Below, piece by piece: positions 51,762-60,807 of a stretch of 64,000 bases of DNA. The notes under the pieces are model-generated. The model did no database searches. It was not told the origin of the DNA and saw only the letters and a list, made by a program, of their open reading frames with translations. Position numbers and translations under genes: made by a program. This DNA comes from Spirochaetia bacterium (GTDB lineage Bacteria > Spirochaetota > Spirochaetia > Treponematales > Treponemataceae), in the NCBI GenBank assembly GCA_022768865.1, contig JALELH010000098.1, forward strand, positions 1-64,000, read 5' to 3'. The first letter of the stretch is position 1. Every line of letters begins with the position of its first letter.

Positions 51762-52976
51762 TTAGTTTTCCAGTTCCAGTGTTAATTCTATGTTGTGTCC
51801 GTCTCTGTAAACCGTAATGTTTACCTTGTCTCCTGGTTTTTTATCTTCAAGGGCACTGTAGTAATCTGCAAGACCGTCAATCCTGATTCCATCAACTTCT
51901 ATGATTATGTCGCCGCCAAGATAAATTGTCTGCGGATTAAATGTTCCATACTGCACGGCCTGGGTTCCGCCTTTTAAACCTGCTTTTGCAGCAAGGCTTC
52001 CAGGGCGAACTTTGTTTACCAGAAGTCCTGTATTGATTTTATACCCTGCATAGGAAGCAATGCGGCTTGTGTTCTGAACAAAAGAAGCCTGAATTGTTCC
52101 GCGGTTAACTTTTCCATAAGTCAGTAAATCACGGACAACCCTGCGTGCCGTGCTTACGGGAATTGCAAAACCGACTCCGCTTGAAGAACCTGACTTTGAA
52201 TAAATGATTGTGTTTATTCCGATCATGCGTCCCTGGCTGTCTAAAAGCGGACCGCCGGAATTTCCCGGGTTAATGGCGGCATCAGTCTGAATCATGTTGC
52301 GGATTATTACATTGGAACTTTCCTGAATAGGTCTGCCCAGGCCGGAAATTATTCCCGTAGTCATGGTGCGTTCCAGGGCAAAAGGATTACCGATGGCAAT
52401 TACTTTCTGCCCTACTTTTAGTGCGTCTGATGTTCCAAACTGAATTGTCTTTAAAACAGTTTTTGGATCAGGATCGAATTTTAACACTGCAATGTCGCTT
52501 TCAACGTCTTTACCTACGACCCTGCCTTCATAGTTAGAACCGTCAGCCAAAGAAATATTTATTGTTGCTGCGTCTTCAATTACGTGAACATTTGTGACTA
52601 CATAACCGCGCTTGTCGATGATTGAACCTGAGCCTGAACCGCTTCCCGTTATTACAGGTTCAAGAAACCAGTTATAGCCCATAGTCTGTGTTGTAATGTT
52701 TACAACTGCTTCATTGCATTTTTCATATACAGAAATATTCTGAAGTTCATCCTGTGTATATGTGCCATCGTTGTTTGCAACTTTTAAAACGGGTTGCTCT
52801 TCCTTTGCATTTGCAGAATCCGAATTTTCAATGGCTGAATTATAAGAAGTCTGTTCTGTATCTGTCTTAGTAAATTTTCCTTTTGCAAGAACAAATGCTG
52901 CAGAAAAGACTGCAGCCGTGGCAATTCCTGTAAGAGCTGAATAAAAAACAACCTGATTTTTTGTAAATAACTTCAT
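51762..52976 (-). CDS. HtrA/DegP-type serine protease
   Basis: 404 residues with an N-terminal membrane anchor or signal (about 10-31). The trypsin-like domain (about 85-290) has the catalytic His in VTNVHVIEDA, Asp in ESDIAVLKFD and Ser in INPGNSGGPLLDSQG. One PDZ domain (about 300-400) includes GLLVNKVRPGSLAAKAGLKGG and GGDIIIEVDGIRI. It degrades or refolds damaged envelope proteins. The single PDZ resembles DegS-like members. It is divergent from trpE and directly upstream of uvrB. Confidence 0.93.
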   Translation of the reverse strand: MKLFTKNQVVFYSALTGIATAAVFSAAFVLAKGKFTKTDTEQTSYNSAIENSDSANAKEEQPVLKVANNDGTYTQDELQNISVYEKCNEAVVNITTQTMGYNWFLEPVITGSGSGSGSIIDKRGYVVTNVHVIEDAATINISLADGSNYEGRVVGKDVESDIAVLKFDPDPKTVLKTIQFGTSDALKVGQKVIAIGNPFALERTMTTGIISGLGRPIQESSNVIIRNMIQTDAAINPGNSGGPLLDSQGRMIGINTIIYSKSGSSSGVGFAIPVSTARRVVRDLLTYGKVNRGTIQASFVQNTSRIASYAGYKINTGLLVNKVRPGSLAAKAGLKGGTQAVQYGTFNPQTIYLGGDIIIEVDGIRIDGLADYYSALEDKKPGDKVNITVYRDGHNIELTLELEN

Positions 52977-53064
52977 AGGAAAACTATACTTCTATTTTAT
53001 GCAAATTTCAATTTTCCATAACGGATGTTCTTAAGTTTTATTTTTATAAAATCCTGTGTTTCTA

Positions 53065-53127
53065 TTGACAGAATCTGTAATCAGTTGTATGTTACTGCTT
53101 AAAGAAACGTTACTACCTGGAGTAACG
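53065..53127 (+). promoter_or_regulatory. trp operon promoter and leader hairpin
   Basis: TTGACA (53065-53070) and TATGTT (53088-53093) have a 17-bp spacer. Shortly downstream CGTTACT-ACCTGG-AGTAACG (53108-53127) forms a perfect seven-base-pair inverted repeat, 28 bases before trpE; an additional GTTACT at 53091-53096 could pair with the same right arm. This may be an operator or an RNA switch. No leader peptide with tandem Trp codons was seen. Confidence 0.6.
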
Positions 53128-53155
53128 AAGGTAAATTAACAGCAAGGCGGAATAT

Positions 53156-54592
53156 ATGAATACAGTTTATAAATGTCTATCTTCAGAAAGATACACTCCT
53201 TATTCTCTGGCAAGAAAAATTAACGCAACTGCAATTCTTGAATCTGCAAGTTTTGCAAAAGGCAGGGAGCGTTATTCTATCTTAATGACAGAAGAAGCAT
53301 TCAAAATAATTCAGGACGAGGATGGCATTGGATTTATTGTTGATGGAAAAAGAATTCCATTTGATTCAAAAATTACAGACAGCCGTGATGCCTTAGGCCA
53401 CAAAAAGGAGGCCGACATTCTTGATGCTGTATTGTATGTTGCAGAACAGAATAAAAACTTTGCGGCAGGTGCAGAAAAAGAAATACCGGTACCTGCATCT
53501 GGTCTTGGCTATCTTTCCTATGAATTTGCTGCACGCTGCGACAACATAAAGTTTTACGAGCAGAAAGATGAACTTAAAATTCCTGAAAGTCTATTTGTTG
53601 CCGGTCATATTTATATAGTTTTTGACCACTACACAGAAACAATGCACATCTTCGGGTTAAATTACAATGAACATCAGATTGATTTGAATGCCGCTGTAGA
53701 AAAACTTGTAAAGCGCATAAACGACATGGATTTTTCCTATGTAGAAGAACCGCCTGTTCATTTTGAATATAAAATGCTTACGGATTTGGAAGAATCTAAA
53801 AAAGAATATATTCAGAAAGTTGAAGCATTAAAAAAGCACATTGTTGCAGGAGACATTATTCAGGCAGTTCCAAGCCGAAGAGTAAAGATTGAATGCGATG
53901 CAAGCGGTTTAAATGTTTACGGCAAGTTAAGGAAAGTAAATCCAAGTCCCTATCTTTTTTATATTGATTTTGGAGACTTTCAGCTTACGGGCGCATCCCC
54001 TGAAAGCCTTGTTCGGGTCCGGAATGGAAAGGCTTCAATTCATCCTATTGCAGGAACAATCCGTCGCGGTAAAACAGAAACAGAGGATGAAGAGCTTAAA
54101 AATACACTTCTTTCAAATCCAAAGGAACGGGCAGAACACTTAATGCTTGTAGATTTAGCACGCAATGATTTAGGACGTGTCTGCAAAAAAGGCAGCGTTA
54201 CAGTTCCCCAGTTTATGGAATGTGAACTTTTCAGCCATGTAATTCATATGGTTTCAAATACAGAAGGTTTTGTAAAAGACGGAATAAAGCCTATAGAAGT
54301 TTTAAGGGCAGCCTTTCCTGCAGGAACAGTTTCCGGTGCTCCTAAAATAAGTGCCATGCAGATTTTAAGCGGACTTGAAAAATGCAAGCGTCGTTTTTAT
54401 GCAGGTGCTGTAGGTTATGTTCAGGGCAACGGAGACCTTGATTTCTGCATAACAATCCGAAGCGCATTAAGACAGAAAAATGTATGGACGCTGCAGGCCG
54501 GTGGCGGAATTGTTTATGATTCAGACCCGGAACGGGAATATACGGAAACCTGTGAAAAACTTGGTGCCTTAATAGACACCTTAACAAAATAA
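53156..54592 (+). CDS. trpE: Anthranilate synthase component I
   Basis: 478 residues with AAGGCGG before the ATG. It makes anthranilate from chorismate together with the glutamine amidotransferase encoded next. Chorismate-binding signatures: QAVPSRRVKIE, NPSPYLFYIDFGDFQLTGASPESLVRV, HPIAGTIRRGKT, ERAEHLMLVDLARNDLGRVCK, AAFPAGTVSGAPKISAMQIL and QAGGGIVYDSDPEREYTET. First gene of the trp operon, followed by trpGD after a 12-base gap. Confidence 0.97.
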   Translation: MNTVYKCLSSERYTPYSLARKINATAILESASFAKGRERYSILMTEEAFKIIQDEDGIGFIVDGKRIPFDSKITDSRDALGHKKEADILDAVLYVAEQNKNFAAGAEKEIPVPASGLGYLSYEFAARCDNIKFYEQKDELKIPESLFVAGHIYIVFDHYTETMHIFGLNYNEHQIDLNAAVEKLVKRINDMDFSYVEEPPVHFEYKMLTDLEESKKEYIQKVEALKKHIVAGDIIQAVPSRRVKIECDASGLNVYGKLRKVNPSPYLFYIDFGDFQLTGASPESLVRVRNGKASIHPIAGTIRRGKTETEDEELKNTLLSNPKERAEHLMLVDLARNDLGRVCKKGSVTVPQFMECELFSHVIHMVSNTEGFVKDGIKPIEVLRAAFPAGTVSGAPKISAMQILSGLEKCKRRFYAGAVGYVQGNGDLDFCITIRSALRQKNVWTLQAGGGIVYDSDPEREYTETCEKLGALIDTLTK

Positions 54593-54604
54593 GCGGAGGA
54601 CAAA

Positions 54605-56212
54605 ATGATTTTAGTTATAGATAATTACGACAGTTTTACATTTAATGTAGTGCAGGCAGTTCAGGTTGCAACAGAAGAAGAAATAAAAGTAGTGCGCAAT
54701 GATGAATTTAAACTTGAAGATATAGTTGCCATGAATCCATCAAAGCTCATTGTTTCACCCGGACCGGGAACTCCATCACAGGCTGGAATAAGTGAAGAAG
54801 CAATAAAATATTTTGCAGGTAAAATTCCTGTTCTTGGAATATGCCTTGGTCATCAGGCAATAGGTGAAGCTTTTGGTGCAAAAATAAAAAATGCAAAATT
54901 TATAAAGCACGGTGTAGTAGAAGAAATCAATCTGGACGGCCGCGGCATTTTTAGAACAATCGGAAAGGCCTGTAAATTTACACGCTACCATTCCCTTGTC
55001 ATTGATGAAGATACTTTGCCGGAAGATTTTGAAATTACAGCACGTGCAAAAGACGGAGACATTATGGGAATCCGCCATAAAATCTTTGCGCTTGAAGGTA
55101 TTCAGTTTCATCCGGAATCAATAGCATCTGACTGCTGTCAGAAATTAATAAAAGCATTTTTAAACTATCACAGAGACAATATCAACGTTGCTTCTTATCT
55201 GAATCAGCTTATTGTTAAAAAGGATTTAACGGAACAACAGGCCTTTGAATTTATGGAAAGTGTTGCAGACGGAACAATGGACGAACGTCAGATGGCTGCA
55301 ATTCTTGTCGCAATGGCGGCAAAAAATCCCGTTGCTTCAGAAATGACGGGCTGTGCAAAAGCACTTCTAAAAGTAAAGACTTCATTTCCGTTAAAAGAAA
55401 GTGGCCTTGCGGAAATCGTTGGAACTGGGGGAGACGGAAAAGGTTCGTTTAATATTTCTTCCATGTCTGCATTGGTAGCAAGTGCCTGCGGTCAGAAAGT
55501 TGCAAAACATGGTAACAGGGCAGTATCTTCAAAATCAGGAGCAGCAGACTTTTTTGAAAACATGGGCGTAAACATTATGGCAGGTCCTGATAAAACGGCA
55601 GAACTTGTTAAGCAGACAGGCTTTGGTTTTTTAATGGCACCTGTCTATCATGCTGCCATGCGTTTTGCTGCACCTGTCAGAAAGGCTTTGGGTATAAAAA
55701 CAATTTTCAATATCATGGGTCCTTTGCTTAACCCTGCCAGTGCAGAATACGAAGTGCTTGGCGTTTATTCAAAAAGCTTAATGCAGGATTATGCACGCAC
55801 TGCAAAAGCACTTGGTGCAAAAAGAGTAATGGTTGTATGCAGCCGTGACGGTTACGATGAAATAAGCCCTGTTGCAATTACAGATGTTTATGAAATTGAT
55901 GAAAAGGGTAAAGAAAGCCAGTATGAAATTAATCCGAAGAAATTGGGAATAACAGACTGCATGGAAAATGAACTTATGGGCGGCAACGGAACAGAAAATG
56001 CAAGGCTTGCCATGGAAATTCTTAACGGCAAAGGAAGAAAAACCATAAAGTGTGCCGTTGCCCTTAACACAGGTGCAATTCTTTACGTTGCAGGCAGGGC
56101 AAAAACTTTAGAAGAAGGTTATAAAACGGCATTAAAGGCAATTGAAGATGGAACAGCCCTTGCTAAAGTTAAGCAGATTCAGGAAGTTTCAAAAGAACTT
56201 TCAGCCGCATAG
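54605..56212 (+). CDS. trpGD: TrpG-TrpD fusion (glutamine amidotransferase / anthranilate phosphoribosyltransferase)
   Basis: 535 residues carrying two steps. Residues 1-190 are the class I glutamine amidotransferase: VIDNYDSFTFNVVQ, VSPGPGTPSQAG, the Cys of LGICLGHQAIGEAFG and the His-Glu of IQFHPESI. Residues about 195-535 are TrpD: IVGTGGDGKGSFNISSMSA with the GTGGD loop, KHGNRAVSSKSGAADFFE, MAPVYHAAMR and FNIMGPLLNPA. The TrpG part feeds ammonia to TrpE; TrpD attaches PRPP to anthranilate. The same fusion order occurs in enteric TrpD. Confidence 0.97.
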   Translation: MILVIDNYDSFTFNVVQAVQVATEEEIKVVRNDEFKLEDIVAMNPSKLIVSPGPGTPSQAGISEEAIKYFAGKIPVLGICLGHQAIGEAFGAKIKNAKFIKHGVVEEINLDGRGIFRTIGKACKFTRYHSLVIDEDTLPEDFEITARAKDGDIMGIRHKIFALEGIQFHPESIASDCCQKLIKAFLNYHRDNINVASYLNQLIVKKDLTEQQAFEFMESVADGTMDERQMAAILVAMAAKNPVASEMTGCAKALLKVKTSFPLKESGLAEIVGTGGDGKGSFNISSMSALVASACGQKVAKHGNRAVSSKSGAADFFENMGVNIMAGPDKTAELVKQTGFGFLMAPVYHAAMRFAAPVRKALGIKTIFNIMGPLLNPASAEYEVLGVYSKSLMQDYARTAKALGAKRVMVVCSRDGYDEISPVAITDVYEIDEKGKESQYEINPKKLGITDCMENELMGGNGTENARLAMEILNGKGRKTIKCAVALNTGAILYVAGRAKTLEEGYKTALKAIEDGTALAKVKQIQEVSKELSAA

Positions 56213-56221
56213 GAAAATAAT

Positions 56222-57658
56222 ATGGAAAGAAATATTGTTGAAGAAATTGTAGAGCGGCGTAAAAAAGACATTGCAGAAAAAGGCTTTACCTTTGGTTATA
56301 AAATTCCTGAAACAAGAACAAGACCTGTAGTTCCATTTATGAAAGAAAAAGGAGTAATCCTTGAAATAAAAAAAGCATCGCCTTCAAAAGGAGACATTGT
56401 TCCGGATTTAAATGTTACTGAAACAGCCAGAAAATACAGGGCCTGTGGTACCAGAGCCATCAGTTGCTTAACGGAAGAAAATTATTTTAAGGGGAGCCTG
56501 CAGTATTTAATGGATGTGTGTAATGCCGTAGATGATGTGGCTGTTCTTAGAAAAGATTTTTTAATTTCAGAAGAAGAAGTTGAAATATCTTACCTCTGTG
56601 GTGCAGATGCAGTTCTTTTAATAGCAGGAATTTTAAGTCCTGAAAAGATTCTTTCCATGGCAAAAAAATGTAAGGAACTTGGATTAAGTGCTTTAGTTGA
56701 AGTGCGGACAAAAGAAGATGCAGAAAAAGTTCTAAAAGTAAAACAGCAGTATGATGATGTAATTGTCTGCGGCGTCAATTCCAGGAATTTAAAAGACTTT
56801 ACCATTGACCTGCTTGTGCCTGCATCCATGAAAAAGATTCTTGGCGGCAAAGTAATTTTTGAAAGCGGAATAACCACACCGGATGCTGCAGAAAAAATCG
56901 GTGCCATGGGATTCCATGGAATTCTTCTTGGAGAAGCTGCAGCAAAAAATCCGGAAAATGCAGTTAAATATATAGAAGCTTTTGAATCATCTGAAGAAAA
57001 TCTTTACGGTAAAACAATGGTTAAAATGGCAGAAAAAATTGCAGGCAGGAAAAAGCCGCTTGTAAAAATCTGCGGCCTTACAAGAATTGAAGATGTAATT
57101 CTTGCAGAAAATCTTGGTGCAGACTTTGCAGGATTTATCTTTTCAAAAAAATACGGACGCAATGTTTACGGTCCAAAGTTTAACGCCATGCGGCAGGAAT
57201 TAAAAAAACTTAAGATTCTGAAAGTTGCCGTTATAACTGATGTTACAGGACAGGAAGCAGAGGAAGCCTGTTTCCTTGTGTTAAAGGGAGAACTTGATTT
57301 TATTCAGCTACATGGAATTTCTTATGATGAAGTAAAAGCAAAAAATAAAAAACTGCTGGAAAACATTCCTCATTATTTTGCAGTTACGGAAAAGAATGGC
57401 AGCATTCAGGAACAGATGAAAGTTCTTTATGAAAAAGGTGAAGCAAGAGTTCTTGTTGATTCAAAAAACAAAGATGCTTTACCTGCAAATGCAAAATGGA
57501 TTGCAGGCGGCATAAATCCGGAAAATATTTCTTCTATTATAGATAGATATAATCCGGAACTAATTGATGTTTCAGGTGGTCTTGAAGGTTCTGACATTGG
57601 CATAAAGGATAAAGCTAAGATTGAAAAGTTTTTTCAAGTATTAAATACACAAAAATAA
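56222..57658 (+). CDS. trpCF: TrpC-TrpF fusion (indole-3-glycerol-phosphate synthase / PRA isomerase)
   Basis: 478 residues. TrpC occupies about 1-265: ILEIKKASPSKGDI, VAVLRKDFLISEEEVEIS, ADAVLLIAGIL, LVEVRTKEDAEKVL, GVNSRNLKDFTID and ESGITTPDAAEKI. TrpF occupies about 275-478: VKICGLTRIEDVILAENLGADFAGFIF, DFIQLHGISYDEV and IAGGINPENI plus IDVSGGLEGSDIGIKD. It performs the isomerisation and ring closure steps before TrpA. C-F fusions are known from enterics. Gap to trpB is ten bases. Confidence 0.97.
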   Translation: MERNIVEEIVERRKKDIAEKGFTFGYKIPETRTRPVVPFMKEKGVILEIKKASPSKGDIVPDLNVTETARKYRACGTRAISCLTEENYFKGSLQYLMDVCNAVDDVAVLRKDFLISEEEVEISYLCGADAVLLIAGILSPEKILSMAKKCKELGLSALVEVRTKEDAEKVLKVKQQYDDVIVCGVNSRNLKDFTIDLLVPASMKKILGGKVIFESGITTPDAAEKIGAMGFHGILLGEAAAKNPENAVKYIEAFESSEENLYGKTMVKMAEKIAGRKKPLVKICGLTRIEDVILAENLGADFAGFIFSKKYGRNVYGPKFNAMRQELKKLKILKVAVITDVTGQEAEEACFLVLKGELDFIQLHGISYDEVKAKNKKLLENIPHYFAVTEKNGSIQEQMKVLYEKGEARVLVDSKNKDALPANAKWIAGGINPENISSIIDRYNPELIDVSGGLEGSDIGIKDKAKIEKFFQVLNTQK

Positions 57659-57668
57659 GAGGTATAAA

Positions 57669-58934
57669 ATGGTTTATTCTGATAATGGATTTTTTGATGA
57701 ATTTGGCGGCAAGTATGTAGCAGAAGTTTTACGCCGTCCGCTGGATGAACTTGAAACTGCATTCAAAGAAGCAATGCAGGATAAAGTTTTTTTAGAAGAA
57801 CTAAAGACAATTCAGCGTGATTATATAGGACGTGAAACACCACTTTTGCATGCAGAAACAGCAAGCAGGATTTTGGGCGGTGCACAGATTTACATAAAGC
57901 TTGAAGGGCTTGCAAATACAGGCGCCCATAAAATAAACAATGCCATAGGCCAGTGTCTTCTTGCAAAACGCATGGGCAAAAAAAGAATAATTGCAGAAAC
58001 GGGTGCAGGCCAGCACGGTGTGGCTACAGCCGCTGCATGTGCAAAGCTTGGTCTTGACTGCACCATTTACATGGGAGAAGTTGACGTGCGCCGTCAGCAG
58101 CCCAATGTTTCTTCCATGGAAATGTATGGCGCAAAAGTTAAGTCCGTAACTTCCGGCAGCCGCACTTTAAAAGATGCCGTAAATGAAGCAATGCGCGACT
58201 GGGCTGCAAATCCTGATACGACACACTATTGCCTTGGCTCAGCATTAGGGCCTGCTCCATTTCCGGATATTGTCCGTGAATTTCAGTCTGTAATCGGCAG
58301 GGAAGTAAAAAGGCAGGCAGAAGAAAGAAACCTTGATATAGTCGCTTTAATTGCATGCTGTGGTGGCGGTTCTAATTCCATTGGATTTTTTGCTCCATTT
58401 ATTGAAGAAAAGACTCCTCGCCTTATTGCCGTAGAAGCAGGCGGCATTGGTCCCGGGCAGGGAGAAAATGCTTCAAGAATGACGGGCAATGCAAGCCGCA
58501 ACGGAATTCTTCAGGGGTATAAATCAAGGTTTCTTTTAGACGATGACGGCCAGACTTTGCCCACACGTTCAATTTCTGCCGGACTTGACTACTGCGGCAT
58601 TGGACCACAGCTTGCAGCCCTTGGAAAAAAAGGCCGCATAGAATTTACTTCTGCACTGGATAAAGAAGTTTTAGATGCCATAAAGTTCTTTGCAAAAAAT
58701 GAAGGCGTTCTCTTTGCCATGGAAAGTGCCCATGCCGGTGTGGAAGCAATAAAACTTGCTCCAGCACTTCCAAAAGACAAAGCCATAATAATCAACATGA
58801 GCGGCCGCGGAGACAAAGACATTTTCATAACTTGTCCTGTATTCCGCCCGGAAGAATGGAAGCAGTTCCTGCTTAGTGAACTTAAACGCCTTGAAGAAAA
58901 TAAAGACATTCACAATGCAGAATCAATGAAATAA
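57669..58934 (+). CDS. trpB: Tryptophan synthase beta chain
   Basis: 421 residues (usual about 395-410). A PLP enzyme that joins indole and serine. The PLP lysine is in NTGAHKINNAIGQ; other blocks are GRETPLLHAE, ETGAGQHGVATAAACA, the EVDVRRQQPNV region, the glycine loop CCGGGSNSIG and GLDYCGIGPQ. AGAGG precedes the ATG. It pairs with TrpA, encoded 16 bases downstream. Confidence 0.97.
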   Translation: MVYSDNGFFDEFGGKYVAEVLRRPLDELETAFKEAMQDKVFLEELKTIQRDYIGRETPLLHAETASRILGGAQIYIKLEGLANTGAHKINNAIGQCLLAKRMGKKRIIAETGAGQHGVATAAACAKLGLDCTIYMGEVDVRRQQPNVSSMEMYGAKVKSVTSGSRTLKDAVNEAMRDWAANPDTTHYCLGSALGPAPFPDIVREFQSVIGREVKRQAEERNLDIVALIACCGGGSNSIGFFAPFIEEKTPRLIAVEAGGIGPGQGENASRMTGNASRNGILQGYKSRFLLDDDGQTLPTRSISAGLDYCGIGPQLAALGKKGRIEFTSALDKEVLDAIKFFAKNEGVLFAMESAHAGVEAIKLAPALPKDKAIIINMSGRGDKDIFITCPVFRPEEWKQFLLSELKRLEENKDIHNAESMK

Positions 58935-58950
58935 AACCGGAGAAACTATT

Positions 58951-59712
58951 ATGAACAAAATAAAATTAATGAGCCATCTTGTTGCTGGCTTCCCTACAGA
59001 CGAACTTTCCCTTATTGCAGCCAGAGCCTTAGTTGCAGGCGGAGCAGACATACTTGAAATTCAGCTTCCTTTCAGTGATCCTAGTGCAGACGGACCTGCC
59101 ATTCAAAGTGCATGCACTGAAGTATTAAATAGAAAATATAAAACTGCAGACGGATTAAAGTTTATAGAAACCGTTCATAAGGAATTTCCGCATATTCCCA
59201 TTTATATAATGAGTTACGGCAGTCTTGTTTACACTCCCGGCATAAAAAACTTTTGCAAAAAGGCTGCTGCTGCCGGCGTTAAGGGGATGATTGTTCCGGA
59301 CCTGCCTTTTGATTTTGATGAAGGCTTGACTGAAGCCTGCAAAGAAAACGGCATGGTAAACATTCCCGTTGCAGCACCAGGCATGAGTCCTGAAAGGCTG
59401 GGTAAAATGGCAGATGCAGGCTTCCCTTATATTTATGCAGCCTTGCGCACCGGCATTACTGGAACGGAAACAAAAATTGACGAAGCTACAATTGCTTTCC
59501 TTAAAAAAGTAAGTGCTGGCGGTTCAAAGATTTGCGGCGGATTCGGCATAAGCAGCGGAAGTCAGTCTGCACTCCTTGCTTCTTCTGTAGAAGCCGTAGT
59601 CTGTGGTTCTGTTTTTGTCCGCCTTATTGCAGAAAACAAAAACGACGGGCAAAAACTATACGAAGCCGTAAAAGCAAAAGCCATGGAAATAAGTCATTCT
59701 GGTGAAGACTAA
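58951..59712 (+). CDS. trpA: Tryptophan synthase alpha chain
   Basis: 253 residues. It cleaves indole-3-glycerol phosphate. Catalytic Glu lies in GGADILEIQLPFSDPSADGP (Asp of FSDPSADGP is the second catalytic residue); the phosphate site appears in CGGFGISSG and VVCGSVFVRLI. N-terminus KIKLMSHLVAGFPTDE is as expected. Last gene of the trp operon. No clear terminator follows; instead there is a duplicated hairpin repeat. Confidence 0.96.
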   Translation: MNKIKLMSHLVAGFPTDELSLIAARALVAGGADILEIQLPFSDPSADGPAIQSACTEVLNRKYKTADGLKFIETVHKEFPHIPIYIMSYGSLVYTPGIKNFCKKAAAAGVKGMIVPDLPFDFDEGLTEACKENGMVNIPVAAPGMSPERLGKMADAGFPYIYAALRTGITGTETKIDEATIAFLKKVSAGGSKICGGFGISSGSQSALLASSVEAVVCGSVFVRLIAENKNDGQKLYEAVKAKAMEISHSGED

Positions 59713-59724
59713 AGTACCGGAAAA

Positions 59725-59952
59725 TCTATAAAACCATGGACGACGCAATGAAAAGTTTAGCAAAACAGCCATGCGACTCTTGCTACGCAAAAGTCGTCTT
59801 CAGAAAATTGACACGGAGGTCTTGCAAAGTTAAGCAACAATGCAAAAAGCTCCATAAAGCCATGGAGGGCGTGATGAAAGGTAAGCAAAACAGCCCTGAG
59901 AGTTTTGCATCGCAAAACTCGGGAAAGAAAATTGACACGGAGGTCAATTTTC
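59725..59952. repeat. Two-copy ~95-bp direct repeat with internal hairpins
   Basis: Copies at about 59725-59821 and 59851-59945 share ATAAA-CCATGGA, AGCAAAACAGCC and AGAAAATTGACACGGAGGTC. Each has a hairpin with a three-base loop but different stem sequence: CGACTCTTGC-TAC-GCAAAAGTCG (one mismatch, 59774-59796) and GAGTTTTGC-ATC-GCAAAACTC (perfect, 59900-59920). The second copy also forms GAAAATTGAC-ACGGAG-GTCAATTTTC (59927-59952), overlapping the radC stop. Not coding. Confidence 0.8.
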
Positions 59953-60624
59953 TGACAGTAATCCATGTTCCAGAAAACTAAAGTAGCTGTCCCTTGTAAT
60001 GATTATATGGTCAAGAAAGGAAATGCCTAAAATCTTCGATGCCTTCTGAAGCTGAACTGTAGATTCTATGTCGGCATCGCTGGGGTAGCACTGATTGCAC
60101 GGATGATTGTGACAGCATATTATTCCCGATGCATGTTCTGCAACGGCACTGGCAAAAACTTCCCTGGGGTGAATCAAAGCCCTGTTTACAGTGCCCACTG
60201 AAACAACCCGTGTGCTTAAAATCTCCTGTGCGCCATTGGTTGTTATGGTTATAAAGTGTTCGGAAGGTTCAAGGCTGTATTGGCGGACATACTGAATAAT
60301 GTCTTTTGTATTCCTGACAACTGAATGCAGGTAACCGCGCCGCCGCCTGCCAAGTTCAATGGCTGCGGAAACGGCAAGAGCCCTGGAATCACCCATGCCG
60401 GGAATTGCAGTCAGGTTTTCCATAAGGTTGTCGTCGTTGCTTGCATTGATTGCCGAAATAACCTTGTCAGAAAGCTGGGCAATGGGGTTTCCTTTAATTC
60501 CCCTGCCAAGAATCAGCATGATAAGTTCCTCATCACTAGGATAAGAAATTCCGTTTGCAAGAGTCAATTCCCGGATGTCCGGATGTCTGTTCAGGTTGCT
60601 GTAGTCACAAATTTTGTTTTTCAT
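59944..60624 (-). CDS. radC: RadC/JAB-domain protein
   Basis: 226 residues. An N-terminal helix-hairpin-helix part (LTAIPGMGDSRALAVSAAIELGRR) precedes the JAB/MPN metalloprotease-like domain with SVGTVNRALIHPREVFASAV and the zinc motif CCHNHPCNQCYPSDADIEST (HXH plus Asp). The usual HNHPSGDPTPS reads HNHPCNQCYPS here, adding two cysteines. The biochemical role of RadC is unsettled; the early radiation phenotype was reassigned. Its last three codons lie in a hairpin of the adjacent repeat. Confidence 0.9.
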   Translation of the reverse strand: MKNKICDYSNLNRHPDIRELTLANGISYPSDEELIMLILGRGIKGNPIAQLSDKVISAINASNDDNLMENLTAIPGMGDSRALAVSAAIELGRRRRGYLHSVVRNTKDIIQYVRQYSLEPSEHFITITTNGAQEILSTRVVSVGTVNRALIHPREVFASAVAEHASGIICCHNHPCNQCYPSDADIESTVQLQKASKILGISFLDHIIITRDSYFSFLEHGLLSEN

Positions 60625-60807
60625 TCTATATATATTATTTTAAAAAAAAATAAAAAAAGTGCACGAATTTGAAATATTTCTTAAAAAAAGTTAATAAAAT
60701 TCTGCTATAAGTTCACCTTGTGTTGTTTTTAACATAAAACTTATTAACAAAAATCAGGATTTTCACTAATATCCATTCGGAGAAAAACCGATGTTCCGGG
60801 GTTATAG

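Noticed and set aside
59736-59981. 81-codon plus-strand ORF
   Set aside because: It consists of the two-copy hairpin repeat and overlaps the radC 3' end; no family resemblance and no plausible ribosome-binding site.
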